12,509 bases of DNA, taken from NCBI GenBank assembly GCA_017543005.1, contig JAFWEA010000290.1, positions 1 to 12,509 of the forward strand. Reading direction: 5' to 3'. This stretch comes from Solobacterium sp. GTDB lineage: Bacteria > Bacillota_I > Bacilli_A > Erysipelotrichales > Erysipelotrichaceae. The translations under genes were made by a program, and so were the position numbers. Under the pieces are notes generated by a model. It was not told where the DNA came from. It ran no database searches and was given only the letters and a program-made list of their open reading frames with translations. This document shows, in pieces, positions 6,483-12,509 of the stretch (its first letter is position 1; each line of letters begins with the position of its first letter).

Positions 6483-6508
6483 GAGCCGCGGTAATGCCGC
6501 GGTTTTTT
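6483..6508 (+). terminator. Terminator, right copy of the island-flanking hairpin
   Basis: The 20 bases 6483-6502 are identical to 3586-3605 and form the CCGCGG-TAATG-CCGCGG hairpin, followed by six T residues. It would stop island transcription before the GH1 gene. One base after the hairpin differs from the left copy (T for C). Confidence 0.85.
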
Positions 6509-6509
6509 A

Positions 6510-6518
6510 TGTTATTCT
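6510..6518 (+). promoter_or_regulatory. Possible extended -10 promoter of the GH1 gene
   Basis: TGTTATTCT fits an extended -10 element, 35 bases before the GH1 start. Its -35 position would fall inside the terminator hairpin, so the promoter is weak or factor-dependent. No clear catabolite-responsive (cre) element was found. Confidence 0.3.
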
Positions 6519-6553
6519 GAATGCAGCAAATATCAGATCACAGGAGGTAACGC

Positions 6554-8026
6554 ATGTACTACAAACATCATCCGGTATTTCCGAAGGGTTTTCTGTGGGG
6601 TGCTTCCACGGCTGCCTGGCAGACCGAAGGCGCCATTGAGGAAGACGGCAAGACCCTGACAATCATTGACCTGAACAGCCGCACCAAGGTACCGTACGCG
6701 GATGATTCGATCGCTTCGGATCATTATCATCATTTCCGCGAGGACGTGGCCCTGATGAAGGAATGCGGTTTTACATCATACCGGTTCTCGCTGGCCTGGG
6801 CCCGGATTTTCCCGCACGCCGACCGCAGGATCAACGAGAAGGGTGTGGCGTTCTACAATGCCCTGATTGATGAACTGGTCGCTGCCGGCATTACCCCGAT
6901 TGTCACGCTGTACCACTATGACATGCCCTGCTGGGTGGATGAGGAGTACGGCGGCTGGTGGGACCGGCGGATCATCGATGAATTTGATTTCTATGCCAGG
7001 ACCTGTTTCCGCCTGTTCGGTGACCGGGTCAAGTACTGGCTGAGCATCAATGAGCAGAACATGCAGATCTGCTACGGCAACTGGCTGGGCCTCGACAAGA
7101 ACTGCGAGGACTGGTTCAAGGACAAGTGGAAGATGAACCACGTCATGAACCTGTGCCATGCCAAGGCGGTCATTGCCTGCCATGAGATGGTGCCGGACGG
7201 CAAGATCGGGCCGGTACCCGGCTATGTGCCGATCTATCCGGAATCCTGCAGGCCGATGGATCAGATCGCGGCCATGAATGCCGAGGAATTCACCGAGAAG
7301 ATCTGGAACGACCTGTATGTCTTCCGTGACTACAGCCCGTTTGTACGCAATTACTGGAAAGAACATGATATTGATCCGGATATCCGGCCGGGTGACATGG
7401 AACTGATTCAGCAGGCGAAGATCGATTTCATCGCCGTCAACTGCTATCGCTCCAATGTCGGCAAGGACGCAAGACCTGATGAATCCTTCCGGGCCCAGGA
7501 ACTCAACAAGTCCGGGGAAAAAGGCAACTTCATCTATCCGGTCTTCCCGGGTGAGTATGCCCTGGCGGCCAACCCGTATGTCGAAACAACCGACTGGGAC
7601 TGGGAGATTGACCCGGTGGCCCTGCGGTATTCCCTGCGTTATCTCTGGGATCACTACCGGCTGCCGACGATGATCACCGAAAACGGCTTTGCGGCGCATG
7701 AGGATATCGGTCCGGACGGCAAGATCCATGATCAGGGCAGAATCGATTTCCTGCGGGATCAGATCTACAATGTCGGCCTGGCCATCGCGGACGGCTGCGA
7801 TGTGATCGGCTATAATCCGTGGAGTTTTGTGGACCTCTTGTCCACGGGCAACGGCATGGCCAAGCGCTACGGGCTGGTCTTCGTCAATACGACGGACGAT
7901 GATGTCCGGGATCTGCGGCGGATTCCGAAGGATTCCTTCTACTGGTATTCGAAGCTGATCCGCTCCAACGGTCAGGACTGGGGCTGTGATATGTCCGCCT
8001 GGCTGGACAATACCGGCAATGAATGA
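6554..8026 (+). CDS. Glycoside hydrolase family 1, 6-phospho-beta-glycosidase
   Basis: The 490-residue protein is a full-length GH1 enzyme. It opens with the family N-terminal signature (FPKGFLWGASTAAWQTEGA, 9-27). The acid/base is Glu167 in SINEQN (the usual TxNEP) and the nucleophile is Glu376 in ITENGF. Near the C-terminus Ser430, Lys437 and Tyr439 (DLLSTGNGMAKRYGL) have the same spacing as the phosphate-binding Ser-Lys-Tyr set of 6-phospho-beta-glucosidases and 6-phospho-beta-galactosidases. It therefore likely hydrolyses phosphorylated disaccharides delivered by a PTS. Gluco versus galacto preference is not settled. Start ATG follows AGGAGG with a good spacer. The last eight bases overlap the PTS EIIA gene, so both are translationally coupled. 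The cytoplasmic location fits the lack of a signal peptide. Confidence 0.9.
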   Translation: MYYKHHPVFPKGFLWGASTAAWQTEGAIEEDGKTLTIIDLNSRTKVPYADDSIASDHYHHFREDVALMKECGFTSYRFSLAWARIFPHADRRINEKGVAFYNALIDELVAAGITPIVTLYHYDMPCWVDEEYGGWWDRRIIDEFDFYARTCFRLFGDRVKYWLSINEQNMQICYGNWLGLDKNCEDWFKDKWKMNHVMNLCHAKAVIACHEMVPDGKIGPVPGYVPIYPESCRPMDQIAAMNAEEFTEKIWNDLYVFRDYSPFVRNYWKEHDIDPDIRPGDMELIQQAKIDFIAVNCYRSNVGKDARPDESFRAQELNKSGEKGNFIYPVFPGEYALAANPYVETTDWDWEIDPVALRYSLRYLWDHYRLPTMITENGFAAHEDIGPDGKIHDQGRIDFLRDQIYNVGLAIADGCDVIGYNPWSFVDLLSTGNGMAKRYGLVFVNTTDDDVRDLRRIPKDSFYWYSKLIRSNGQDWGCDMSAWLDNTGNE

Positions 8027-8465
8027 ATATGAAGATGTGATTTCCCCGGTGGCAGGAAAGGTGATTCCGCTCAGCGAGGTGAATGATCCGATGTTCGCCC
8101 GGGAAATGCTCGGAGCCGGCTTTGCGGTGATTCCGGAAGGGGATGTGATTGTTTCCCCGATGACCGGCATCCTGCGGCTGGTGTTTCCATCCCGGCATGT
8201 GTTCGGAATGGAGACGGAAAGCGGCATCAAGCTGCTCGTGCACATCGGCATGGATACAGTCAAGGCCGGCGGCGAGGGCTTTGTGCAGCTGGCGGAAACC
8301 GGCAGTTTTCTGGAGAAGGGTCAGCCGGTGATCCGGCTGGACAGGGAAAAACTGGCGGATTATGACCTGACGGTTGCCTGTACGTTCCCCGGCAGTTCCC
8401 TGCTGGAATTCAGACAGATGAATCAGGAAGGCCGGCTGATGCAGGTCCGCCTGAAACAGGAGTAA
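8019..8465 (+). CDS. PTS glucose-family EIIA component
   Basis: The 148-residue protein matches the EIIA-Glc/Crr-type domain. It starts DVISPVAGKVIPLSEVNDPMF, has the SPMTGIL turn (46-52), the accessory His60 in SRHVFGM, and the phosphorylated His75 in LLVHIGMDTV. The spacing of 15 between the two histidines is as in the family, and FLEKGQPVIRLD follows at 97-108. It accepts phosphate from HPr and passes it to an EIIB. The likely start is the ATG at 8019, overlapping the GH1 stop; an in-frame upstream ATG at 7986 would add eleven unrelated residues. No EIIB or EIIC is in the window, so the partner permease must be elsewhere. A strong terminator follows at once, closing the GH1-EIIA operon. 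Confidence 0.92.
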   Translation: MNEYEDVISPVAGKVIPLSEVNDPMFAREMLGAGFAVIPEGDVIVSPMTGILRLVFPSRHVFGMETESGIKLLVHIGMDTVKAGGEGFVQLAETGSFLEKGQPVIRLDREKLADYDLTVACTFPGSSLLEFRQMNQEGRLMQVRLKQE

Positions 8466-8468
8466 TAC

Positions 8469-8491
8469 AAACCCGGAGCGATCCGGGTTTT
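8469..8491 (+). terminator. Rho-independent terminator of the GH1-EIIA operon
   Basis: AAACCCGGA-GCGA-TCCGGGTTT is a perfect nine-base stem with a four-base loop ending in a T run, three bases after the EIIA stop codon. Confidence 0.85.
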
Positions 8492-8526
8492 GTTCATGTA
8501 TTTATGTGTTAAATCAGTCCCGGCAG

Positions 8527-8535
8527 TGATAGAAT
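8527..8535 (+). promoter_or_regulatory. Extended -10 promoter of the EamA transporter gene
   Basis: TGATAGAAT matches the extended -10 pattern 29 bases upstream of the start codon. The -35 region (TGTTAA, 8507-8512) is poor. It lies between the preceding terminator and the gene, so it is the only promoter candidate. Confidence 0.45.
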
Positions 8536-8564
8536 GCATTCATTAACAGCAGGGGAGGAAGAAG

Positions 8565-9446
8565 ATGAACACAAGAAAGGGTGTACTGGCAGTAGTCGGG
8601 GCAAGCTGCCTGTATGGCGTTCTGCCCATATTTTCCAAGGCAATCCTCAACGAGGGGATGAACAGCAATGCCCTGGTGCTGAACCGGTTTCTGTTCACGA
8701 TGATTTTCTCCTTCCTGATCCTGAAGCTGCTGCGCATCGACATGCACGTGACGAAACGGCAGCTGATCGAACTGATCCTGGCGGCCCTGATCGGCTACGG
8801 CCTGACCGCATCACTGCTGACCCTGGCCTATTCGCTGATTCCGGTGGGCCTGGCCACGATGTTCCATTTCACCAATCCGCTGTTTGTGACCCTGGCCATG
8901 ATTGTGATCTTCAAGGAAAAGGCGACGCTGTTCAAGGGCCTGTCGATGATCTTTGCCATAGCGGGTCTCATCCTGATGGCGGACTTCTCCAGCCTGGCCC
9001 CGCTGGGCGTGCTGCTGGCGGTCCTGTCCGGCATCACCTATGCGGCCTATGTCATCGCGAACAAGAAGTGCACCTTCGCCACCCTGAACAATTTCGTGAT
9101 TGTCTTCTATGTCGGCCTGGTCAACTCGATCTTCTTTGCGATCCGCAATGCTTTTACACACGACCTGGTCCTGCCGCCGACGCCGAAAGCCTGGCTGTGC
9201 ATGGTCATTCTGGCCCTGTTCTGCACGATCGGGGCGCTGTTCCTGCTGACATACGGCATCCGGGCCCTGGGGGCTTCCACGGCTTCGGTGCTGAACATGC
9301 TGGAACCGGTGGTCAGCCTGATTGCCGGCATCATCGTCTATCATGAAGCGGTCAGCTTCAAGAGCCTGCTGGGCTGTGTGTTCATTGTCATCAGCGGCAT
9401 CGTCGTGGTCATGGACAAAAAGACGGATCCTGCGTCACAGGCGTAG
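8565..9446 (+). CDS. EamA/DMT family membrane transporter
   Basis: The 293-residue protein is a typical ten-helix drug/metabolite transporter with two EamA repeats, about residues 5-139 and 146-283. The end of each repeat shows the family pattern: FTNPLFVTLAMIVIFKEKAT (102-121) and LNMLEPVVSLIAGIIVYHEA (243-262), where the Pro and Glu are conserved. Each is followed by a final helix (LSMIFAIAGLILM and LLGCVFIVISGIVVVM). It is an inner-membrane transporter, with export of metabolites or amino acids as the common role; the substrate cannot be read from sequence. The start has GGGGAGGAAG just upstream. It is preceded by a terminator and an extended -10 site, so it is transcribed alone or with the next gene; only a weak palindrome (near 9446) follows. 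Confidence 0.9.
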   Translation: MNTRKGVLAVVGASCLYGVLPIFSKAILNEGMNSNALVLNRFLFTMIFSFLILKLLRIDMHVTKRQLIELILAALIGYGLTASLLTLAYSLIPVGLATMFHFTNPLFVTLAMIVIFKEKATLFKGLSMIFAIAGLILMADFSSLAPLGVLLAVLSGITYAAYVIANKKCTFATLNNFVIVFYVGLVNSIFFAIRNAFTHDLVLPPTPKAWLCMVILALFCTIGALFLLTYGIRALGASTASVLNMLEPVVSLIAGIIVYHEAVSFKSLLGCVFIVISGIVVVMDKKTDPASQA

Positions 9447-9476
9447 AAGAGTCTTCTTAAATGCAGCGGAATGAAG

Positions 9477-9482
9477 TAGAAT
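9477..9482 (+). promoter_or_regulatory. Possible -10 box upstream of the small membrane protein gene
   Basis: TAGAAT lies 28 bases before the start, with TTCTTA (9454-9459) at a 17-base spacing as a three-of-six match to TTGACA. Confidence 0.35.
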
Positions 9483-9510
9483 AATACCTGCATGGATTTG
9501 GAGTAAACAT

Positions 9511-10029
9511 ATGGAAAAATATTTCAAAATGATATACGGGGTCATGCTGGCGATTGTCGTCATGGGCGTGATCATTGCCCGGGACCAGAAGAAAAAGATG
9601 GATGCCCTGAGGACCTTCAGGGACAGATCCGGAAAGCATTTCAAGATTATTGAATGTTCCAAGAACTGGCTGCTGCAGAGTCTCTGGATTCCCGGCCTGA
9701 GCCTCGTGCTGATGGCTTATGTCTGGCTGGTGCCGAGCAGTGTCGGCGGTCCGGAGGAAGTGCCGAATTACATTATCACGGCAGCTTTGATGGCAGTTGT
9801 CACCCTGGGCTATCTGGTCAGTGAGAAGACCTTCCAGAATCTTTATGTCAGCCGGGATTCGTTCTACCACAGCGGCCAGACCTACCGGTTCACCAGTGTC
9901 AAGAGTATCGAGTCGGACAAGAAGAACTACAAGCTGCACATGATGAACGGGGATACCCTGCATGTCAGCCGGGAGAAGGCCATGGCGATCCAGGACCAGA
10001 TCGACCGCCGGCAGCGCAAGGTAAAATAA
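9511..10029 (+). CDS. Small membrane protein with PH-like C-terminal region (unknown function)
   Basis: The 172-residue protein has an N-terminal hydrophobic helix (about 7-23, IYGVMLAIVVMGVIIA), then a basic stretch, then two further hydrophobic helices (about 55-74 and 87-103). The C-terminal 60 residues are soluble and predicted beta-rich: LYVSRDSFYHSGQTYRF, SVKSIESDKKNYKLHMM and a strand-turn HMMNGDTLHVSREKA. This resembles bacterial PH-like domains of membrane proteins of unknown function, by pattern only. Start is supported by TTGGAGT upstream. It lies 64 bases after the transporter and is followed by a terminator at 10059. Function not known. Confidence 0.65.
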   Translation: MEKYFKMIYGVMLAIVVMGVIIARDQKKKMDALRTFRDRSGKHFKIIECSKNWLLQSLWIPGLSLVLMAYVWLVPSSVGGPEEVPNYIITAALMAVVTLGYLVSEKTFQNLYVSRDSFYHSGQTYRFTSVKSIESDKKNYKLHMMNGDTLHVSREKAMAIQDQIDRRQRKVK

Positions 10030-10058
10030 CCGGTTCACAGCAAACGTAAAAAATATGG

Positions 10059-10083
10059 TTTCCGCATGCGGAAATCATTTTTT
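10059..10083 (+). terminator. Rho-independent terminator after the small membrane protein gene
   Basis: TTTCCGCATGCGGAAA (10059-10074) is a perfect palindrome forming a seven-base stem, followed by TCA and six T residues. It separates this gene from the transketolase operon. Confidence 0.75.
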
Positions 10084-10130
10084 GTCAGAACGCAGATTTC
10101 TGCTCAGCCGTCTGACAGAAGACAGCAGAA
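10083..10130 (+). other. Nested inverted repeats upstream of the transketolase genes
   Basis: TGTCAGA (10083-10089) pairs with TCTGACA (10111-10117), enclosing a GCAGA-TT-TCTGC element (10092-10103). TTCTGCT (10098-10104) can pair instead with AGCAGAA (10124-10130), so alternative folds exclude each other. Nothing matches a TPP riboswitch core. The structure precedes the likely promoter at 10168, so it may be a binding site or a remnant rather than a leader. Confidence 0.4.
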
Positions 10131-10167
10131 GTATTGACCGGCTGGTGCGATTAATATCAAAAACGTG

Positions 10168-10176
10168 TGTTATGAT
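10168..10176 (+). promoter_or_regulatory. Extended -10 promoter of the transketolase operon
   Basis: TGTTATGAT is an extended -10 site 29 bases before the ATG at 10206. No good -35 is present. Confidence 0.5.
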
Positions 10177-10205
10177 TAGACTGCGTCATGGCGCAGGAGG
10201 AAATC

Positions 10206-11027
10206 ATGCACTATACGGAAAACGAACTGAAGAGAATTGCAAAAGAGGTACGTATCAGTATCATCCGCGAAGTATACAATGCACAGTCCGGCCATCCGGG
10301 AGGGTCTCTCGGCTGTACGGACATACTGACTGAACTTTATTTCAATATCATGGACATTACGCCGGAGAATGCCGGTTCCATTGAGCGGGACCGGTTTGTG
10401 CTCAGCAAGGGGCACTGCTCGCCGGCCCTGTATGCCGTTCTGGCGGAGAAGGGCATCATTCCGAAAGAGGAACTGCTGACCTTCCGCAAGCTCAACAGCC
10501 GCCTGCAGGGACATCCGAACATGAATGACCTGCCGGGGGTGGACATGAGCACCGGTTCCCTGGGCCAGGGGATTGCGGCAGCCAACGGCATGGCGATTGC
10601 CGGCAAGCTGGCCGGCAATGATCACCGCATCTACACGCTGCTCGGCGACGGTGAATGCGAGGAAGGCGAAGTGTGGGAGGCCGCCATGGCTGCCCATCAC
10701 TACAAGCTGGACAATCTCTGTGCGATCGTGGACCTCAACGGTCTGCAGATCGACGGGCCGACTGCCGAGGTCATCGATCCCAATCCGATCGGGGCTAAGT
10801 TTGCGGCCTTCGGCTGGCATGTGATCGAAACAGATGGCCACGATTTCAAGGCATTGCATGAAGCGTTCCTGGAAGCGCAGGAAACAAAGGGCGTGCCGAC
10901 CTGCATCGTTGCGAAAACAACCAAGGGCAAGGGTGTTTCCTACATGGAGAACCAGGCCGGCTGGCATGGCAAGGCACCGAATGAAGAACAGATGAAACAG
11001 GCACTGAAAGAACTGGAGGGCAACTGA
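10206..11027 (+). CDS. Transketolase, N-terminal (thiamine diphosphate-binding) subunit
   Basis: The 273-residue protein covers the first third of a standard transketolase, as in organisms with split enzymes. It shows GHPGGSLG (29-36), the SKGHCSPALYA stretch (67-77) and the thiamine diphosphate/magnesium motif GDGECEEGEVWEA (147-159) with Asn178 as the closing residue (DLNGLQIDG). TTKGKGVSYME (238-248) is near the end. It transfers two-carbon units between sugar phosphates in the pentose phosphate pathway together with the next gene product. The start at 10206 is preferred because GGAGG lies five bases upstream; an in-frame ATG at 10188 lacks such a site. Its stop is one base before the next ATG, so the two subunits are translationally coupled. 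Confidence 0.92.
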   Translation: MHYTENELKRIAKEVRISIIREVYNAQSGHPGGSLGCTDILTELYFNIMDITPENAGSIERDRFVLSKGHCSPALYAVLAEKGIIPKEELLTFRKLNSRLQGHPNMNDLPGVDMSTGSLGQGIAAANGMAIAGKLAGNDHRIYTLLGDGECEEGEVWEAAMAAHHYKLDNLCAIVDLNGLQIDGPTAEVIDPNPIGAKFAAFGWHVIETDGHDFKALHEAFLEAQETKGVPTCIVAKTTKGKGVSYMENQAGWHGKAPNEEQMKQALKELEGN

Positions 11028-11028
11028 T

Positions 11029-11949
11029 ATGGCAAAAGCAACCCGGGAAGCATACGGTGAAGCACTGGCAGCGCTGGCGGCGGAAAACCGGAAAGTCGTG
11101 GTGCTGGATGCGGACCTGGCCGGCTCCACCAAGAGCGGTGATGTGAAAAAGACAGCGCCGGAACGGTTCTTTGACATGGGCATTGCGGAAGCCGACATGA
11201 TCGGCACGGCGGCAGGTCTGGCGGCCAGCGGCTATATTCCCTTCGCTTCGTCGTTTGCGATCTTCGCAACCGGCCGGGCCTGGGAACAGATCCGCAACTC
11301 GGTGGCCTATCCGCACCTGAATGTGAAGATTGCCGGCTCCCATGCCGGAATCTCCGTCGGGGAAGACGGGGCAACCCACCAGGCCTGTGAGGACATCGCC
11401 CTGATGCGGGTCCTGCCGGGCATGGAAGTCTTTGTGCCATGCGATGCGGCAGAGACTGCAGCCGTGGTCAACTACGCGGCGGCCCATGAAGGGCCCTGCT
11501 ATATCCGGCTTGGCCGTTCCAAGGCGGAAGATGTGTATACAGTGGATAACCTGCCGGATCTGAAGAAGATCCATGTGCTGCGGGAAGGCAAGAAGATCGC
11601 GGTATTTGCCTGCGGCCTGCTGGTGCAGGAAGCGCTGAAGGCAGCCGATCTGCTCAAGGCGGAAGGCATCGATATCACAGTTGTGGATGTGTGTGCCATC
11701 AAGCCGGCGGATGAAGACGGCATTGCGGCAGTTCTCGCATCCCATGAAACCATCGTGACCTGCGAAGAGCACAGTGTGATCGGGGGCCTCGGCTCGCTGG
11801 TGGCGGATGTCGCCTCGGCCCGCTGCCCGCGGAAGATCACCCGGATCGGCATCCAGGATCAGTTTGCCGAAAGCGGTACGGCAGCCCAGCTGATGGAAAA
11901 GTACGGGCTGACGGCGGCAGCGATTGTCAGGACGGTAAAGGCCCTGTAA
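11029..11949 (+). CDS. Transketolase, C-terminal (pyrimidine-binding) subunit
   Basis: The 306-residue protein supplies the pyrimidine-binding and C-terminal domains. FDMGIAEADM (48-57) carries the conserved Glu54 that activates thiamine diphosphate. GYIPFASSFAIFATGRAWEQ (68-87) and GSHAGISVGEDGATHQACED (103-122) are typical, as is the VPCDAAET loop (136-143). The last third (from about 185) is the transketolase C-terminal domain (AVFACGLLVQEAL, IGGLGSLVAD). Together with the upstream gene it forms one heteromeric enzyme. It starts one base after the upstream stop, with a GGAGG inside the upstream gene's 3' end. The next gene begins 27 bases later without a terminator. Confidence 0.92.
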   Translation: MAKATREAYGEALAALAAENRKVVVLDADLAGSTKSGDVKKTAPERFFDMGIAEADMIGTAAGLAASGYIPFASSFAIFATGRAWEQIRNSVAYPHLNVKIAGSHAGISVGEDGATHQACEDIALMRVLPGMEVFVPCDAAETAAVVNYAAAHEGPCYIRLGRSKAEDVYTVDNLPDLKKIHVLREGKKIAVFACGLLVQEALKAADLLKAEGIDITVVDVCAIKPADEDGIAAVLASHETIVTCEEHSVIGGLGSLVADVASARCPRKITRIGIQDQFAESGTAAQLMEKYGLTAAAIVRTVKAL

Positions 11950-11975
11950 CAGACAGATTCGAAAGAAGGACAGAA

Positions 11976-12509
11976 ATGAAAATCAAAGCGGTTTTTCTTG
12001 ATTTTGATGATACCCTGGGCAACCGGGAATACTATGCCAATCAGCAGTACCGGGAACTGGTGCACAGCTGTGCCGGCATGGTGGACCTGGTGGAAGAGGA
12101 AGCGGTCGTGCAGGACTGCGTGCTGTGGGACCAGCACGGCACTCAGCCGAAGGAATACGTGCGGGCCATGCTGGAACAGAAGTACGGCATCCGGCTGCCG
12201 ATGGAGAACCTGACAGCCTGGTGGCAGGAGCGGGAATGGCAGAAAGTGGTGCTGTTTCCGGGCGTTGAGGATACGCTGCACCAGCTGATCGCGTCCGGTT
12301 ACCGGCTGGGCATCATCTCCAACGGCAGCGGGGCAGTGCAGCGGCGCAAGCTGGAACAGACCGGCATCATCGACTGTTTTGATGATGTGATTGTCAGCGG
12401 CGACTACGGCATGCGCAAGCCGGACCCCAAACTCTTCCTGCTGGCGGCCAACCGGATGAATGTACAGCCGGAGGAAAGCGTCATGGCCGGTGATATCTAT
12501 TCCATGGAT
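11976..12509 (+). CDS. HAD-family hydrolase (phosphatase), cut by right edge
   Basis: The first 178 residues are visible. Motif I is DFDDT (9-13; Asp9 nucleophile, Asp11). Motif II is ISNGS (114-118; Ser115). The motif III lysine is in RKPDP (Lys148). Motif IV begins in GDIYSMD (172-178), at the very edge of the window. The helical cap between 14 and 95 marks a type IA member, a phosphoglycolate-phosphatase or YjjG-like enzyme of usual length 220-240, so roughly 50 residues are missing. It is a cytoplasmic phosphatase of undetermined substrate. The start has AAAGAAGGAC upstream, 27 bases after the transketolase C subunit, so it may be co-transcribed. Confidence 0.88.
   Translation, partial: MKIKAVFLDFDDTLGNREYYANQQYRELVHSCAGMVDLVEEEAVVQDCVLWDQHGTQPKEYVRAMLEQKYGIRLPMENLTAWWQEREWQKVVLFPGVEDTLHQLIASGYRLGIISNGSGAVQRRKLEQTGIIDCFDDVIVSGDYGMRKPDPKLFLLAANRMNVQPEESVMAGDIYSMD

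Noticed and set aside
6451..6639. Short plus-strand frame spanning the right island border
   Set aside because: It reads through the terminator hairpin and into the GH1 start in another frame, with no ribosome binding site.
6776..8263. Open frame of 495 codons on the minus strand
   Set aside because: It lies antisense to the GH1 and EIIA genes, whose motifs are intact. GC-rich codon bias explains the lack of stops.
10030..10205. Thiamine diphosphate riboswitch upstream of the transketolase genes
   Set aside because: No conserved CUGAGA or ACC-type core elements were found. The structured part is explained by a terminator and simple inverted repeats.
10176..11207. Open frame of 343 codons on the minus strand
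   Set aside because: Antisense shadow of the transketolase N subunit; no start signal.

Overview
The window looks like a chromosomal segment of a mid-GC Bacillota (Firmicutes). Evidence is the AGGAGG-type ribosome binding sites, short intergenic regions, rho-independent terminators, a transketolase split into two adjacent genes, and a phospho-beta-glycosidase next to a glucose-family PTS EIIA. An Erysipelotrichales-type gut organism would fit, but that placement is inference. Outside the centre, codons are GC-rich (CTG Leu, CGG Arg, GGC Gly), which produces long antisense open frames that are not genes.

Layout. Positions 1-370 (minus) hold the N-terminal part of a tyrosine-recombinase-like integrase, cut by the window edge, with a near-consensus promoter. 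Positions 649-1488 (minus) hold an alpha/beta hydrolase with its own terminator. It is divergent from a plus-strand group at 1619-3563: a serine beta-lactamase-family hydrolase, a protein resembling the pyruvate kinase C-terminal domain, and a small 88-residue protein ending in a strong terminator.

Positions 3612-6482 form a clearly AT-rich island with three tightly packed genes (479, 246 and 155 residues). I cannot assign any of them to a known function. The only recognisable motif is a C-terminal four-cysteine zinc ribbon in the second. The island lies between two identical 20-base copies of a terminator hairpin (3586-3605 and 6483-6502). Just inside these are imperfect inverted repeats (3607-3626 and 6451-6470, 15 of 20 matching). 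This is the best candidate here for an undescribed accessory (perhaps defence) system. No nuclease, ATPase, TIR or integrase motif is visible in it, so a defence role is a hypothesis only.

After the island the GC-rich genome resumes. A GH1 6-phospho-beta-glycosidase (6554-8026) overlaps a PTS EIIA gene (8019-8465), together a beta-glucoside utilisation unit lacking its EIIBC in the window. Next come an EamA/DMT transporter, a small membrane protein with a PH-like C-terminal region, the two transketolase subunits (10206-11949) and a HAD-family phosphatase cut by the right edge.

No tRNA, rRNA, CRISPR array or complete insertion sequence was seen. No stretch over 300 bases lacks a gene. The longest gap (371-648) holds the integrase promoter and the hydrolase terminator.
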